Below are positions 17,872-27,600 of a DNA stretch of 60,037 nucleotides, piece after piece; the first letter of the stretch is position 1, and every line of letters starts with the position of its first letter. Location of the stretch: NCBI GenBank assembly GCA_910589025.1, contig CAJURM010000017.1, forward strand, positions 1 through 60,037. Reading direction: 5' to 3'. Below the pieces are notes generated by a model. That model was not told the origin of the DNA. It saw only the letters and a program-made list of their open reading frames with translations, and did no database searches. Both the position numbers and the translations under genes were made by a program. The stretch comes from an uncultured Odoribacter sp. (GTDB lineage: Bacteria; Bacteroidota; Bacteroidia; Bacteroidales; Marinifilaceae).

Positions 17872-18669
17872 TCAGATGGACATTCCCTTATTTCCCAGGC
17901 TGGCGTTAAAGATATGTTTTTCTTTTTCCGGCATAAGGGACAGAATCCGGTCTATCTGGCGGTTAAGGAAATAATCTTTATAAAGGCTGTAATCTCCCGT
18001 TTCATAGAAACTTATCAGTCCTTTCCGGTAATGGAGGATATCCTTTTCCGCCGCTGAATATACGGGTATGAGCCCGTTGTTCATCATGACGATGCTTTCG
18101 AGCATGCGTGCTGTTCTCTTGTTCCCGTCGATGAAAGGTTGGATTTTAGCGATATTGCAATGCAGGAATATTGCCTGTTCCAAAGGATTTTCGAATTTGT
18201 CATGCTCTTGCAGGATGTTGTTCAGCGTGGATCTGATTTCATATATGTCCCTGGGAGGAATATATCCGGTTCCTGTTATTCTGACGGCCCGGGTTCTTAG
18301 TTGCCCGCTTTCCTCCTGTGAGACCAGTTCGGAAGTCAGAATCTTGTGAATCCGGAACAATGTCTTTTCATCAATATTTTCCCGATGCTTCCCCTCATGG
18401 ATATATTCAAGTTCCGAAATGAAAGCGTTGTACAGGTTTTTAAGCATTTTGGCGTCCTCGTACCTTTTTTCGGATGTGATATCGTCTTTCAGCAGGGCTT
18501 CCGTCTCGACGTAAGTATAGGTATTGCCTTCTATTTTCCCGGAATAATAGCACCATACCACGGCGAGGTCTTTAATTTCGTTGTGTGTCAGGTCGGACAG
18601 CCTGCTGTAAGGGCTTTTAATAATGGCTTCCGCTTTCCTTCGGTCTCCGGAGTTAAAAATAGGGTTCAT
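17872..18669 (-). CDS. Fic/DOC family protein with degenerate active site
   Basis: 265 residues. The Fic motif at 177-188 reads Q-P-F-I-D-G-N-K-R-T-A-R, so the catalytic His of H-P-F-x-D-G-N is replaced by Gln. The inhibitory S-x-x-x-E-G-N motif is present near the N terminus (S-G-K-I-E-G-N, 43-49), as in class II Fic proteins. Fic enzymes transfer AMP or related groups to target hydroxyls using that His, so this copy is probably inactive or altered. It lies 35 bp downstream of the TraB-like gene, on the same strand, and may be co-transcribed with traA/traB. A truncated copy of its 3' end sits at 16113. Confidence 0.85.
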   Translation of the reverse strand: MNPIFNSGDRRKAEAIIKSPYSRLSDLTHNEIKDLAVVWCYYSGKIEGNTYTYVETEALLKDDITSEKRYEDAKMLKNLYNAFISELEYIHEGKHRENIDEKTLFRIHKILTSELVSQEESGQLRTRAVRITGTGYIPPRDIYEIRSTLNNILQEHDKFENPLEQAIFLHCNIAKIQPFIDGNKRTARMLESIVMMNNGLIPVYSAAEKDILHYRKGLISFYETGDYSLYKDYFLNRQIDRILSLMPEKEKHIFNASLGNKGMSI

Positions 18670-18704
18670 ATGCGTTGTTCGGTTCCCTTTGTTAGCTTGT
18701 ATGT

Positions 18705-19169
18705 TCAGGACAACAGTTTTTTCATGGATGTTTTTATTTCCTTCTGATATTCTTCGGCAAACGAATCGATGATGTTGGCGAGAATATCCTGCATGCTTAC
18801 CTTTTCCGCCACGCTGATTTTTTTCAGCAGGTTATTATGTGCGGTGGAGATTTTGATAGGCAGGAACACCACGTCCCTGTCGTTTCTTTTAGCAGTCAGC
18901 CTTTCATAACCGCCTTTGTTCCCGGCCTTGTCATTTGTCTTTCCGGTATTGTTTTCAGCGGATACCTCGTTTTCATTGTTTTCCGTACTTATTTCTTCCG
19001 GAAGTTTTTCAGGTTCGGCCGGGATTTGATTTTTCTCCATGGCTTCAGCCTGTTCCATTTCCTCAATGGATGAAGCTTTCTGCACTTGTTTTTCTTTTTC
19101 CGCTCCGGTTTTGATAAGGCTTTTCAGCAGCGGGTTCATGACTTTCTTACTGTTGGATTCTTTTTTCAT
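18705..19169 (-). CDS. TraB-like DUF3408 protein
   Basis: 154 residues. The first 85 are low-complexity and charged. Residues 95-150 form a ribbon-helix-helix-like DNA-binding domain (V-F-L-P-I-K-I-S, then S-M-Q-D-I-L-A-N-I-I-D), as in DUF3408 proteins that follow a ParA-type gene on Bacteroides conjugative elements. It overlaps the end of the ParA-like gene by 23 bp, so the two are coupled. It is the probable DNA-binding partner of that ATPase in partition or transfer control. Confidence 0.7.
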   Translation of the reverse strand: MKKESNSKKVMNPLLKSLIKTGAEKEKQVQKASSIEEMEQAEAMEKNQIPAEPEKLPEEISTENNENEVSAENNTGKTNDKAGNKGGYERLTAKRNDRDVVFLPIKISTAHNNLLKKISVAEKVSMQDILANIIDSFAEEYQKEIKTSMKKLLS

Positions 19170-19869
19170 TTTGGGCGTATGTTAAGATTATGGTAAGGAT
19201 TTCTTCACACAGTTCCCGGTAGTCGTCGTATTTTTTATTTTCGTAAGAATTTACCGTGCTTACGTTCCTTTGGAATGCGACTTTGCTTTCCGGGACATAG
19301 TTATCAAGAAACTTTATCTGTAAATCCTCTTTATTTTCATAAAGGGTTTTGAAATCTTTATTTTGCGGATCCACACGCGAAAACAGGGCATGAAAATCGG
19401 TCGATACTCCCAGTTTTTTCCGGTAGTCTATGATTTCATTGTACAGGTTATGGAATTTCAATGTGGAATCGATATCCAGCGGTGACGATTGTGTCGGAGC
19501 AATCACCACATCGACAAAATGGAATGCTGTTATGACGCCGGGTTGTTTCAGGTTCCCGGGAAGGTCTATGAATACGATGTCGTATTCTTCCTGCAGCACG
19601 CCGATTTGTTCCGGGATATCGCTGGACGATATCTGGACAAGCCGGTAGAGTTTTTCTTTTTCCTTTTCTCCGGCAGTTTCCAGTTCCCGTTGCCGGATTC
19701 CGTACAGGCTTGACTGGAAGTCGTCGGAATCGGCGACTATTTCCTTGATTTTCGATTTATAGTTGTTGTGTATGTAGTTGGCGATAATGCTTGTGATTAC
19801 GCTCTTCCCCACCCCGCCTTTCTGGTTGGCGACGGAAACGACTATTCCCGGATTGATGAATTTTCCCAT
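19147..19869 (-). CDS. ParA-family ATPase (TraA-like)
   Basis: 240 residues. A deviant Walker A motif near the N terminus reads N-Q-K-G-G-V-G-K-S, and V-F-I-D-L-P-G-N is the Walker B region (about 98-105). The protein is a typical short ParA/MinD ATPase without an N-terminal HTH. Such genes start the transfer region of CTnDOT-like elements (traA) and also serve in plasmid partition. It is divergent from the mobilisation genes across a 536-bp AT-rich spacer. Confidence 0.85.
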   Translation of the reverse strand: MGKFINPGIVVSVANQKGGVGKSVITSIIANYIHNNYKSKIKEIVADSDDFQSSLYGIRQRELETAGEKEKEKLYRLVQISSSDIPEQIGVLQEEYDIVFIDLPGNLKQPGVITAFHFVDVVIAPTQSSPLDIDSTLKFHNLYNEIIDYRKKLGVSTDFHALFSRVDPQNKDFKTLYENKEDLQIKFLDNYVPESKVAFQRNVSTVNSYENKKYDDYRELCEEILTIILTYAQNEKRIQQ

Positions 19870-19894
19870 GTGTCGGCATTAATGTTTAATGCTA

Positions 19895-19926
19895 CAAATA
19901 TACGTACATATATGTAATAATACAAG
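19895..19926 (-). promoter_or_regulatory. Promoter of the ParA/TraB operon
   Basis: On the minus strand a -7 TATATTTG (19895-19902) sits 20 bp after a CTTG (19923-19926). The start codon is 26 bp beyond the -7 box. Confidence 0.5.
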
Positions 19927-20290
19927 TATTTATTATCTTTTATCTACATTCCTATATGTTTTTATATAAAAATACCTATATGCAATAATAAAATAATACC
20001 TTAATATATATAATTATTTTAGTATGTATGAATACAAATAAGAATATAATAATAAATACTTACTATTATATTAGTATTAAAACATATTTATATCTGTGTA
20101 TATTAATATTGTGGTATTCCGATATCTGAATATGTTTGTATATAAATATACGAGAATACTATTATACTAATATATTAATTTTCTGGGAAGGGTGTTTTTA
20201 GTAAAAAAGGATACTTTTATACTTGAATATTTGTATATTGGTTTATTAAAATATATGGATGCAGGGAATAAAATCCGTGGTGCTGGGATT
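19903..20290. other. Very AT-rich intergenic region, possible centromere or leading region
   Basis: Nearly all A/T, with many short TATAT and ATACAAATA-like repeats in both orientations and no ORF. It lies between the divergent ParA and mobilisation genes, a common place for a partition site. No clear unit repeat could be defined by eye. Confidence 0.35.
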
Positions 20291-20299
20291 ATGTAGTAA

Positions 20300-20405
20300 T
20301 GTTTATTTTTTGTAATTTCGCAAGGTGTGGATTTGTATATACAAATCCCTCCTTGCCGATATCGAATATCGGGTGAAAATCACGCCCTTCGGTTGCAAAT
20401 TTTGA
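20300..20405. other. Candidate oriT
   Basis: An inverted repeat, ccgata-tcgaa-tatcgg (about 20356-20372), is followed by a GC-richer tract just before the mobilisation genes. This is the usual layout for an oriT upstream of a mobC/relaxase pair. The nick site cannot be assigned. Confidence 0.45.
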
Positions 20406-20933
20406 ATGATGAGTAAAATAAAGGATTTAAGAAAGGAGTATGAAAATTCGCCGTTAAAGGAGAATTTTTCTTTTCCAAGGTTTGTTGAAAAAAAGTCGGA
20501 AGAGTCTGCTTTTTGGTCCTGGTTCTTAAACCGGGAGGTCAATGACGATATTTCGGAATCGGACAGGAATAGGTTTCATGCTTTCGTCAAGCTGGTTGAA
20601 AAACGGGAACTGGTAGGGGCTTCTTTCCGGGAGAAGGATGCCACGGTTAATTTTAAGATTTCTTCTGAAGACAGGGAGATTTTGTATGAGCGGGCGAAAA
20701 AACTGGGTTTGTCGGTATCGGAATATATAAGAAGAATGGCATTAAACAGGAAAATTACCGTTAAAACGGATGTGGAAATGTTGATGCAGGTAAGGAAGAT
20801 AGGAGTAAATATAAATCAGATTGCCCGTAAAATCAACATGGATACTTCCCGTACGAATGTTGATACAGGATTAAGGGAGCTGGGAAATTATATGGAATAT
20901 TTACGCGGTGTTTTAGATAAAATACAGGGATAA
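20406..20933 (+). CDS. Mobilisation accessory protein (MobC-like)
   Basis: 175 residues. Residues 75-120 resemble a ribbon-helix-helix (V-N-F-K-I-S-S-E-D-R-E-I-L-Y-E-R-A-K-K-L-G-L-S-V-S-E-Y-I). The C-terminal part has G-V-N-I-N-Q-I-A-R-K-I-N, the signature of MobC-type relaxosome proteins that bind oriT. The gene ends in TAATG overlapping the relaxase start, so the two are coupled. Confidence 0.8.
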   Translation: MMSKIKDLRKEYENSPLKENFSFPRFVEKKSEESAFWSWFLNREVNDDISESDRNRFHAFVKLVEKRELVGASFREKDATVNFKISSEDREILYERAKKLGLSVSEYIRRMALNRKITVKTDVEMLMQVRKIGVNINQIARKINMDTSRTNVDTGLRELGNYMEYLRGVLDKIQG

Positions 20934-22369
20934 TGATTGCCAAACTTGAAGTAAAACCTTTTGGAAGTAATGAAAAACTATATAATAAATTAGCTTATTC
21001 CATCATGAAGATGGAGCAGGGAAAATGTGTTTTTCTATATGATAGTTCCTTTTTAAATAATGTGAATTTATTATATGATGAAATGAAAAAGGTGGGGGAT
21101 TTGAGTGACAGGACTAAATTGAAATATAACGAGGTTTCAATCAGTCTGCCTCCCGGAGAGCATCTGAACGATGAGAAGTTCAGGGAAATGGCAATTGCTT
21201 ACATGGAGAGGCTCGGCTATGGTGAATCTTGTTACAACGTATGGAGGCATTCTGATAAAGATCATGAACATGTGCATATCCTTTTTACAACAGTGGATTA
21301 CCAGGGGAGGTGGATTGATGATTTCGAGAGTAAGAGAAGATCCCAGAAAATCAGCAGGGAGTTGGAACAGGAGTTCGGTCTGCAACAGGTTGTTTATAAT
21401 AGATTTAACAATGAGCCATTGTCCCAGGTGAAGGCAAGGGAATATTATTTTGACAATGCCTTGAAAAAGGGTTTAAGGGGATATAATTCAAAGGCGGAAC
21501 TTAAAGCCGTAATAGGAGAGGAACTTTCGGAAAAAATATTAGGGAATAAGTACGACAATGAGACTCTTCAGGGAATACTTGGGGAGGAGCTTTATAACAG
21601 GGTAGGGGGTATCCTGGAAAAACACAAGCTTTTTAAAACCCTTTATAAATCGGAGCTTATCGGAATACTTGATTCCATTTATGATATTTCGTTATCTCGG
21701 AATGATTTTATACAGAGGATTCGTGCTGCCGGGGTTTATGTCCGGATGCTTACGTATAAAGGTAAAAGTGAATATTGTTACGGTCTTCCTGAGGTAAACA
21801 TGTATTTTCATGACAGACAGTTGCCTCTAAGATACCGTTTTGACAGTTTATTGAAATTTAGGGGGAAGCAGGAAACAGCTGAACTTATGGAATCCGAACA
21901 AAAACACAGGGTTTACAACAGGGTGTTTTTGGCGTTGAAAAATTCAAAAAATTTTGATGGATTTAAGCTTGAACTTAAAAAATTAGGTGTAACTTTATTG
22001 GAGTACAAAAATTCGGGAGGCGTATATGGCATTGGGTTTAAACTTGATATTGCCAATGCTGTGGATTTTAAGGCGTCTGAAATATCTCGAAGATTAAGTT
22101 ATGGAAAATTAAAGGAATATTTTTCAGGAGAAAACCAATCATTGATTACGTTAGTAAACGAAAAGCCGGAATTTATTCAGAATCTGATGGAAGATGAATT
22201 GGCTGGCGGATTGGGTGAAAAAGAGGAGAGAAGAGGATCAATATTGCACAGTGCAGTCGTTTCTCATCTTATGGGGACAGGGGGATCGGATAAAGATGAA
22301 CAGGATGAAAGTGATGATTTTTTGAAAAAGAAGAAGAAAAAACGGAAAGACAGGGAGCATGACATTTAA
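20933..22369 (+). CDS. Relaxase (MobB-like, VirD2/MobA_MobL-type)
   Basis: 478 residues. The metal-binding motif H-S-D-K-D-H-E-H-V-H (His106, 111, 113, 115) is the HxDxxHxHxH-like motif III of relaxases. A tyrosine-containing N-terminal segment (L-Y-N-K-L-A-Y-S-I-M-K) may supply the nucleophile. It nicks oriT and pilots the transferred strand. The C terminus is a highly basic lysine tract. It overlaps the MobC-like gene upstream and the 22359 gene downstream by a few bases, defining a mobilisation operon. Confidence 0.85.
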   Translation: MIAKLEVKPFGSNEKLYNKLAYSIMKMEQGKCVFLYDSSFLNNVNLLYDEMKKVGDLSDRTKLKYNEVSISLPPGEHLNDEKFREMAIAYMERLGYGESCYNVWRHSDKDHEHVHILFTTVDYQGRWIDDFESKRRSQKISRELEQEFGLQQVVYNRFNNEPLSQVKAREYYFDNALKKGLRGYNSKAELKAVIGEELSEKILGNKYDNETLQGILGEELYNRVGGILEKHKLFKTLYKSELIGILDSIYDISLSRNDFIQRIRAAGVYVRMLTYKGKSEYCYGLPEVNMYFHDRQLPLRYRFDSLLKFRGKQETAELMESEQKHRVYNRVFLALKNSKNFDGFKLELKKLGVTLLEYKNSGGVYGIGFKLDIANAVDFKASEISRRLSYGKLKEYFSGENQSLITLVNEKPEFIQNLMEDELAGGLGEKEERRGSILHSAVVSHLMGTGGSDKDEQDESDDFLKKKKKKRKDREHDI

Positions 22370-23339
22370 GAATTTGTTCAATAAGTTGGAATTTTATCCT
22401 TTTATAGAAACGGATTTTTGTATCATTTTGAGAAAAGAGGGGTGTTGGTATGCTGTATATAATAGTGAGGGTATAAATTGTTTTTCTCTTTATGATTTTA
22501 AAGACAAGGGGGCGGAGGAGTTGGTTTATGAATACGGTGTGGATTATTTCGGGATTACCGATGAAAAGGAAGAGTATGCTTTTACTGCCAGCCGGAGGAA
22601 GGAGGAAGTTGTTGATTTTATCTTTAACCTTAGGGCAATGAAAGATGGAGAATTGGAGGATTCTTCAATTGTTACGGACGTTTTCGGAGACGTATATGTG
22701 TACGGAATGGCTGATAATACGTTGGCGGTGTTATTAAAGGATGGGAGGGGAGGAGTAAGGAATGCCTTGTTATTCAATGAGGAATCTTATCAATTGCTAT
22801 TGGATAACCGGGAATGTTTTTGGAGCAGGGGGGAAGGGGATACCGCTGTCATCGCATATGATCCGTATGCCCTTCTGAGTTATTTTGCAGAAAGGGAGAT
22901 GGATGGACATACCTTGTTTTTATATCCCCTGTACTCCGGTTTAATACCTTTTAATGAGACTGTTTCAACTTATAAATTCCTATGTGGCAAAATAGAGGAA
23001 TGGGTAGAAATGTTTGCTTCCATGATTATGTATGTGGACTTGAAATTCGGTGAGAACGTAAAGTTTATGACATTTGAAAATAGGTGTAGGGTGGAGTTTG
23101 TGGTTGATGACACTGCAGAATTATTGCCTTATCTTGATATTGTAAACAAGTCTTTGAAAAAATTACGCGGTTCTTATTTGAATGAGGGTGTAGAAATAAA
23201 AACCTTCATTTTGGAGAAAAAAGTAATTTTTGAGAAGAAAATAATATCAATAACCTTTACGAAGAATATTCCGGAATTGGAGACTTTAACCGATTATTTT
23301 ATTGAAAAGTATAAACTTCCCTTTTCTGTGGTGTCATGA
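22359..23339 (+). CDS. Unknown 326-residue protein in the mobilisation operon
   Basis: No family is recognised. It is a soluble acidic protein overlapping the relaxase end by 11 bp and the Toprim gene by 4 bp (ATGA), so it is translated with them. A role in DNA processing during transfer is likely from position alone. Confidence 0.7.
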   Translation: MTFKNLFNKLEFYPFIETDFCIILRKEGCWYAVYNSEGINCFSLYDFKDKGAEELVYEYGVDYFGITDEKEEYAFTASRRKEEVVDFIFNLRAMKDGELEDSSIVTDVFGDVYVYGMADNTLAVLLKDGRGGVRNALLFNEESYQLLLDNRECFWSRGEGDTAVIAYDPYALLSYFAEREMDGHTLFLYPLYSGLIPFNETVSTYKFLCGKIEEWVEMFASMIMYVDLKFGENVKFMTFENRCRVEFVVDDTAELLPYLDIVNKSLKKLRGSYLNEGVEIKTFILEKKVIFEKKIISITFTKNIPELETLTDYFIEKYKLPFSVVS

Positions 23340-24637
23340 TGAAAGATTTGAATAAGTATAAGAAAGAAATATCGCTTCCTGATTTTCTGATATCTCATTT
23401 CGGTTTTCAGGAATCAAGTGAAAAAAGCACACGTTCCAATCCCCGTTTGGAAAACAGGGAAACCGGTGAGATATTCATCATTAAGAAAAATATTGCCGGT
23501 TATTATACGTACTGGAGTCCTAAGGATCCGGAGATTAAAGGGAAGACTATTCTTGATTTTATGCAGGAACGTTTGAAAAGGGAAGGGAAGGGGGCTTCTT
23601 TGTATCAGGTTGCCTTAACTTTGGACAATTATATAAGATCCGGTAAAATTGTATCTACGGAGAACAGTGTTTTTAGATTAGCAGAAAAGAGATACGAGAT
23701 ATCTTCCTTAGAGAAGGAGATAAAACCCTTGATGAATCAATATTTTTTTAAAAAGCGTGGCATATCTGAACATATGCTGGAAACTCCTGTTTTTAAAAAT
23801 ATTTTTGGAGAAAGGGAATATTTTGATAAAAAAAAGGGGAAAGTTTATTCCAATGTCGTGGTAAAACTTTTCGACGAAACCGGATTGGTGGGAATATCTC
23901 AGAGAAACCTGCATTTTAAGGGATGTTTCGCTTCCCGATCGGAAGCTTTGGCAGCGACTAATCCAGACAGAAGTCGTCCTGTGGATGTTTTCTATATAGG
24001 GGAAAGTATGATAGATAACGTCAGTCATTATGAAATGAATTATGATTCCTTAAAGGATAAGAATGTTGTATATTTTTCCTCTGAAGGATGTTTAACACCG
24101 GGACAAATAAATCTATTACAAAAGTCATTAGATAAGATTAAGCCGGACAAGCTTGTTTCTCTCTATGATAACGATATTGCCGGGCAGTGTTTTACACTGA
24201 ATCTTTTTGGTAATATTGTCTGTAAGGGGATGGGAGAGGGGATAACAATGAGGCTGAAAGATAACATAAAGGAGAATTTCATCGAATGCGAATTTGAAAT
24301 GCCGGAATGCCTGTCGGAGCTAAAAAGTAAAGATTTTCCCCCGCGTTTTTTTTCCGAAAGTATGAGTGGTGATGTGATTCTTGGGAATCAAGAAAAAGTG
24401 GGAGAGGAGGCAAAAGTTTTATGGACAGTAAGGTTTCAGAGAACATTGGACAATGTTACGGAGTTTGTAAATAAGACGATGATTTTTCGTTTGGGGGAGA
24501 CAGTCGGGCGGGAGATACCGTTAACCAATGATTTTAATGATGATATCCGGGCGTTTAAAGGGATTCATCCGGATTGGAAAATGGGAATAAAGGGTGATAA
24601 ATTCATAGGGGTAAAAGTGGATGGATTGGGGATGTAA
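23336..24637 (+). CDS. Toprim-domain primase-like protein
   Basis: 433 residues. The N-terminal half has Y-Y-T-Y-W-S-P-K-D-P and G-K-T-I-L-D-F-M as in DUF3991/primase zinc-binding regions. A Toprim domain follows with F-Y-I-G-E-S-M-I-D (conserved Glu) and L-Y-D-N-D-I-A-G-Q (D-x-D-like). Such proteins (TraP-like) may prime synthesis on transferred single strands. It is the last gene of the mobilisation operon and converges with the tra operon, with 20 bp between the stop codons. Confidence 0.75.
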   Translation: MMKDLNKYKKEISLPDFLISHFGFQESSEKSTRSNPRLENRETGEIFIIKKNIAGYYTYWSPKDPEIKGKTILDFMQERLKREGKGASLYQVALTLDNYIRSGKIVSTENSVFRLAEKRYEISSLEKEIKPLMNQYFFKKRGISEHMLETPVFKNIFGEREYFDKKKGKVYSNVVVKLFDETGLVGISQRNLHFKGCFASRSEALAATNPDRSRPVDVFYIGESMIDNVSHYEMNYDSLKDKNVVYFSSEGCLTPGQINLLQKSLDKIKPDKLVSLYDNDIAGQCFTLNLFGNIVCKGMGEGITMRLKDNIKENFIECEFEMPECLSELKSKDFPPRFFSESMSGDVILGNQEKVGEEAKVLWTVRFQRTLDNVTEFVNKTMIFRLGETVGREIPLTNDFNDDIRAFKGIHPDWKMGIKGDKFIGVKVDGLGM

Positions 24638-24657
24638 TAATTAATGAATTTTACTGT

Positions 24658-27600
24658 TCAAATAGTATTTTGAAAATTCGCTTTTCTTTGCCTTGTAATG
24701 GGAATATGTGGGGGTGGATTATTACTGTTTGCCTTATTCTCTTTCCGGAACAGTACAGGTTTCTTTTTCAGGGGGGCATTCCCTTTTTCCAAAGTTTTTT
24801 TGGCTTTCCACAGGATATATTTAAGGTCGGAGTCTTTTATTTTCAAATCAATTCCTAAATTGCGAAACAAATCCCAGAATATGGCTTTTATCTTTTCCCA
24901 CATACTTGGATTCTCGTATCCTTCGGCAAACCGGGCGACATATTCCTCCGCTGCCAACTGCTCGTTTCCGTTATATTTCCTCACCCATTTTTCCCGTTCA
25001 CTCTTCGGCATCGAATCCAGAACACGACTTGTAAACTCCCCGATTTTGTCGCCGAACAACCCCCGGATGCCTTTATGTCCTATAATCTCATGCAGCATCG
25101 TAGCCTGTGCATCCGATACGTTCGTTATCTCATCCATCACCATATAAACCTCCCCCGTCTTCGGGTCGAACAAACCGGGATAACGCCCATTCTTCATCTG
25201 CCGTTGAATACCTTCCGGCAAATCATTCCGGTTCTTCACCTTGTTTACCTTCACACCAAGTTCATCACTTAACTCATCAATGGCAGATAAAATTTCCCCG
25301 TCCAATAGAGTTTGATTTTCAAAACTTTCTATTATATTTGTAGCAGTAGAAAGTCCTTGAACGGTTTGACTTGCTCCCTTGGGAGGAGCCATAGCGAACC
25401 ACTCAAGGACTTTACTTTTTTGGGCATAGCGTAATGCTTCTTTCAAGCCTCCTTTTTTTGCATTCGCCATATCACTCAAGAATCTTTCCACTTCCTTGCC
25501 ATGTACACTTGCAATCTCGTTTACATCCAACCTTTCCCCGTTTCTCTCCAACTTAATTGCTACAGAAACCTTCCTGCCGTCATTCGTTGAAACTTCCGTA
25601 ACGACCACTAATGACTTCGCTTTACTTCCCCATTCATAAACCATCATCGGATGTTGCAAAGCTTTCGGCAAGTCTTTTATTTCACTTATTGAAATTTTAT
25701 GCTTTTTTAAATGTTCTCGAAGTACAGACTGCTTCATATATATAGGCTTATCTTGAACGCCTGCCGAACGAAGATTAGAAGAAGGAAGACCCAAATCAAA
25801 ACTATCACTCGAACGCATTTTTCCTCGTTCAAACGCATTCAGTTCCTCATTAAACCTACGGCTTACCTCCTCGATAGAAGTATCCATAAAAGCAGATACC
25901 CCTCTCAGCGCACCATTCAAAAATATCTGGTTCTCACGGGCCACATTCTCTGTTTCAGAAGCAAGACTATTTTGCCGCTTCTCCGGGGTCATATTCATAC
26001 GGGACTGGACATTACGCGCCTCCACCTCTCCGGAAAGTTCACGATATTTGTTATTGTCCAAGCCAAATCCATACTTGCCTGCAAGATATTGATATTCATT
26101 ATAAGCATCTTCGTATCCCTCATTGTCATATCCACGCACCCAAAGATTGAATCCCTTGTCAAAAGCATCTCGAGACGGAATAAAACCATCGCCAAACTTG
26201 AATCTTTCCGACAGATACTCATCCCGTAAAGCATTGTATACATCTATCTGTGTGACATCTTGACCAAGTTCATCGCTCTTACGGGAAAACTCATCTATCA
26301 TTGACCACGCATCATGTTTCTCCTTCAATGAATCAAGGTGTTTCCTGTAAGTAGATTCATTGCCACCACGGGGAAAACCCTCGGAAGCCTGTATAGCATG
26401 CTGCATTTCATGCACCAGAATATTGCGTAAGTCTTCGGTTCCTAACGCCTGTTCGTTCACACGTATTAGATTCTGACTCTCATAATAAGTCGCTCCTGTA
26501 TTAGATTTCGGGTCTGAGTATAATTCAACGCGCATCTGCTTCAATTCCGGATAAGCCACAAACAGGTCGTTGTCCTTAACATAGTCATCAAGGTAGCGCA
26601 CATCGCTATCCTCATACGACTTGCGCATTTCATCAGCCTTCTCTGACAGCTCATCAAACTTAGTGTTCTCATATTCCGTCAGTTCCTTGCCGTCAAGCAA
26701 CTTTTCAGACAGCCTATCAAATTCCTCACCCCACGGCAGTTTCGACCATAGCCTGCCCTTACGTGCAAGACCACTCGCATCTATCCCGAAATCCTGCATC
26801 TCATACCTCCACTTCCCGTCTGCGCCTCTTTCCCATCCTGTAGCCAGCTTTATCGCCTTGGCATCCTTTCCGGATTTCTCCATTTCACGGGCGACACCCA
26901 AATTATCCAACCGAGTTGTTGCCTCCTCTGCCTTATCCAAATTAGCCGCTCCCTTCTCGCCGATGAAACGATAGCGGATATCATCATTTTTATTGTAATC
27001 TGCCGTAGCCTCCATCACCATCTCATCAATAGCGCTTTTGGTGTGCAAACCGTTAATACTTATAACATCCGTCAGTCTCACGCTATTCCCAGAAATGCGT
27101 ATTACTTCATTCTTCAGTTTCATAATCCCCAGGAAATCGAAATCTCCGTAAAGGATAGCCTGGTTGCCTCCAAATAGGATTACTTTGCTTGTTATTTCTT
27201 CGGCCAAAGCTGTTTCATGGTCTTCAATTTGCTGGAATATTGTATGGATGTTACCGATAACTTTATTGGCTCTGTCTAAAATAAGGTAGCTGATTTTTTT
27301 TGTACTTCCTAATCGTTGTGCTGAAACTAAAGCTGCAACATCCATAGAGTTATGAATTACGGATAAATTTTTAAAATTATAGTCCGGAGAGAAGACAAGG
27401 CGGTCGAATGAGTGCAAGGTTAGTGGTATCTCATTGCCGGCAGCTGGACGTTCGTACTGGTTTGTATCTCCAAGGATATTAAAAGTCCCGTAGTATCCGG
27501 AGATGGTATTAATGATGATGCCTTCCTGAACAACATTTTCAGGAAACATGTTGTATATGGTATGTAATGTGTGTTTGTCCTGTGTAGAGCATTTCACTTC

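Noticed and set aside
19903..20290. Small ORFs in the AT-rich spacer
   Set aside because: Stops are frequent in all frames; no coding signal.
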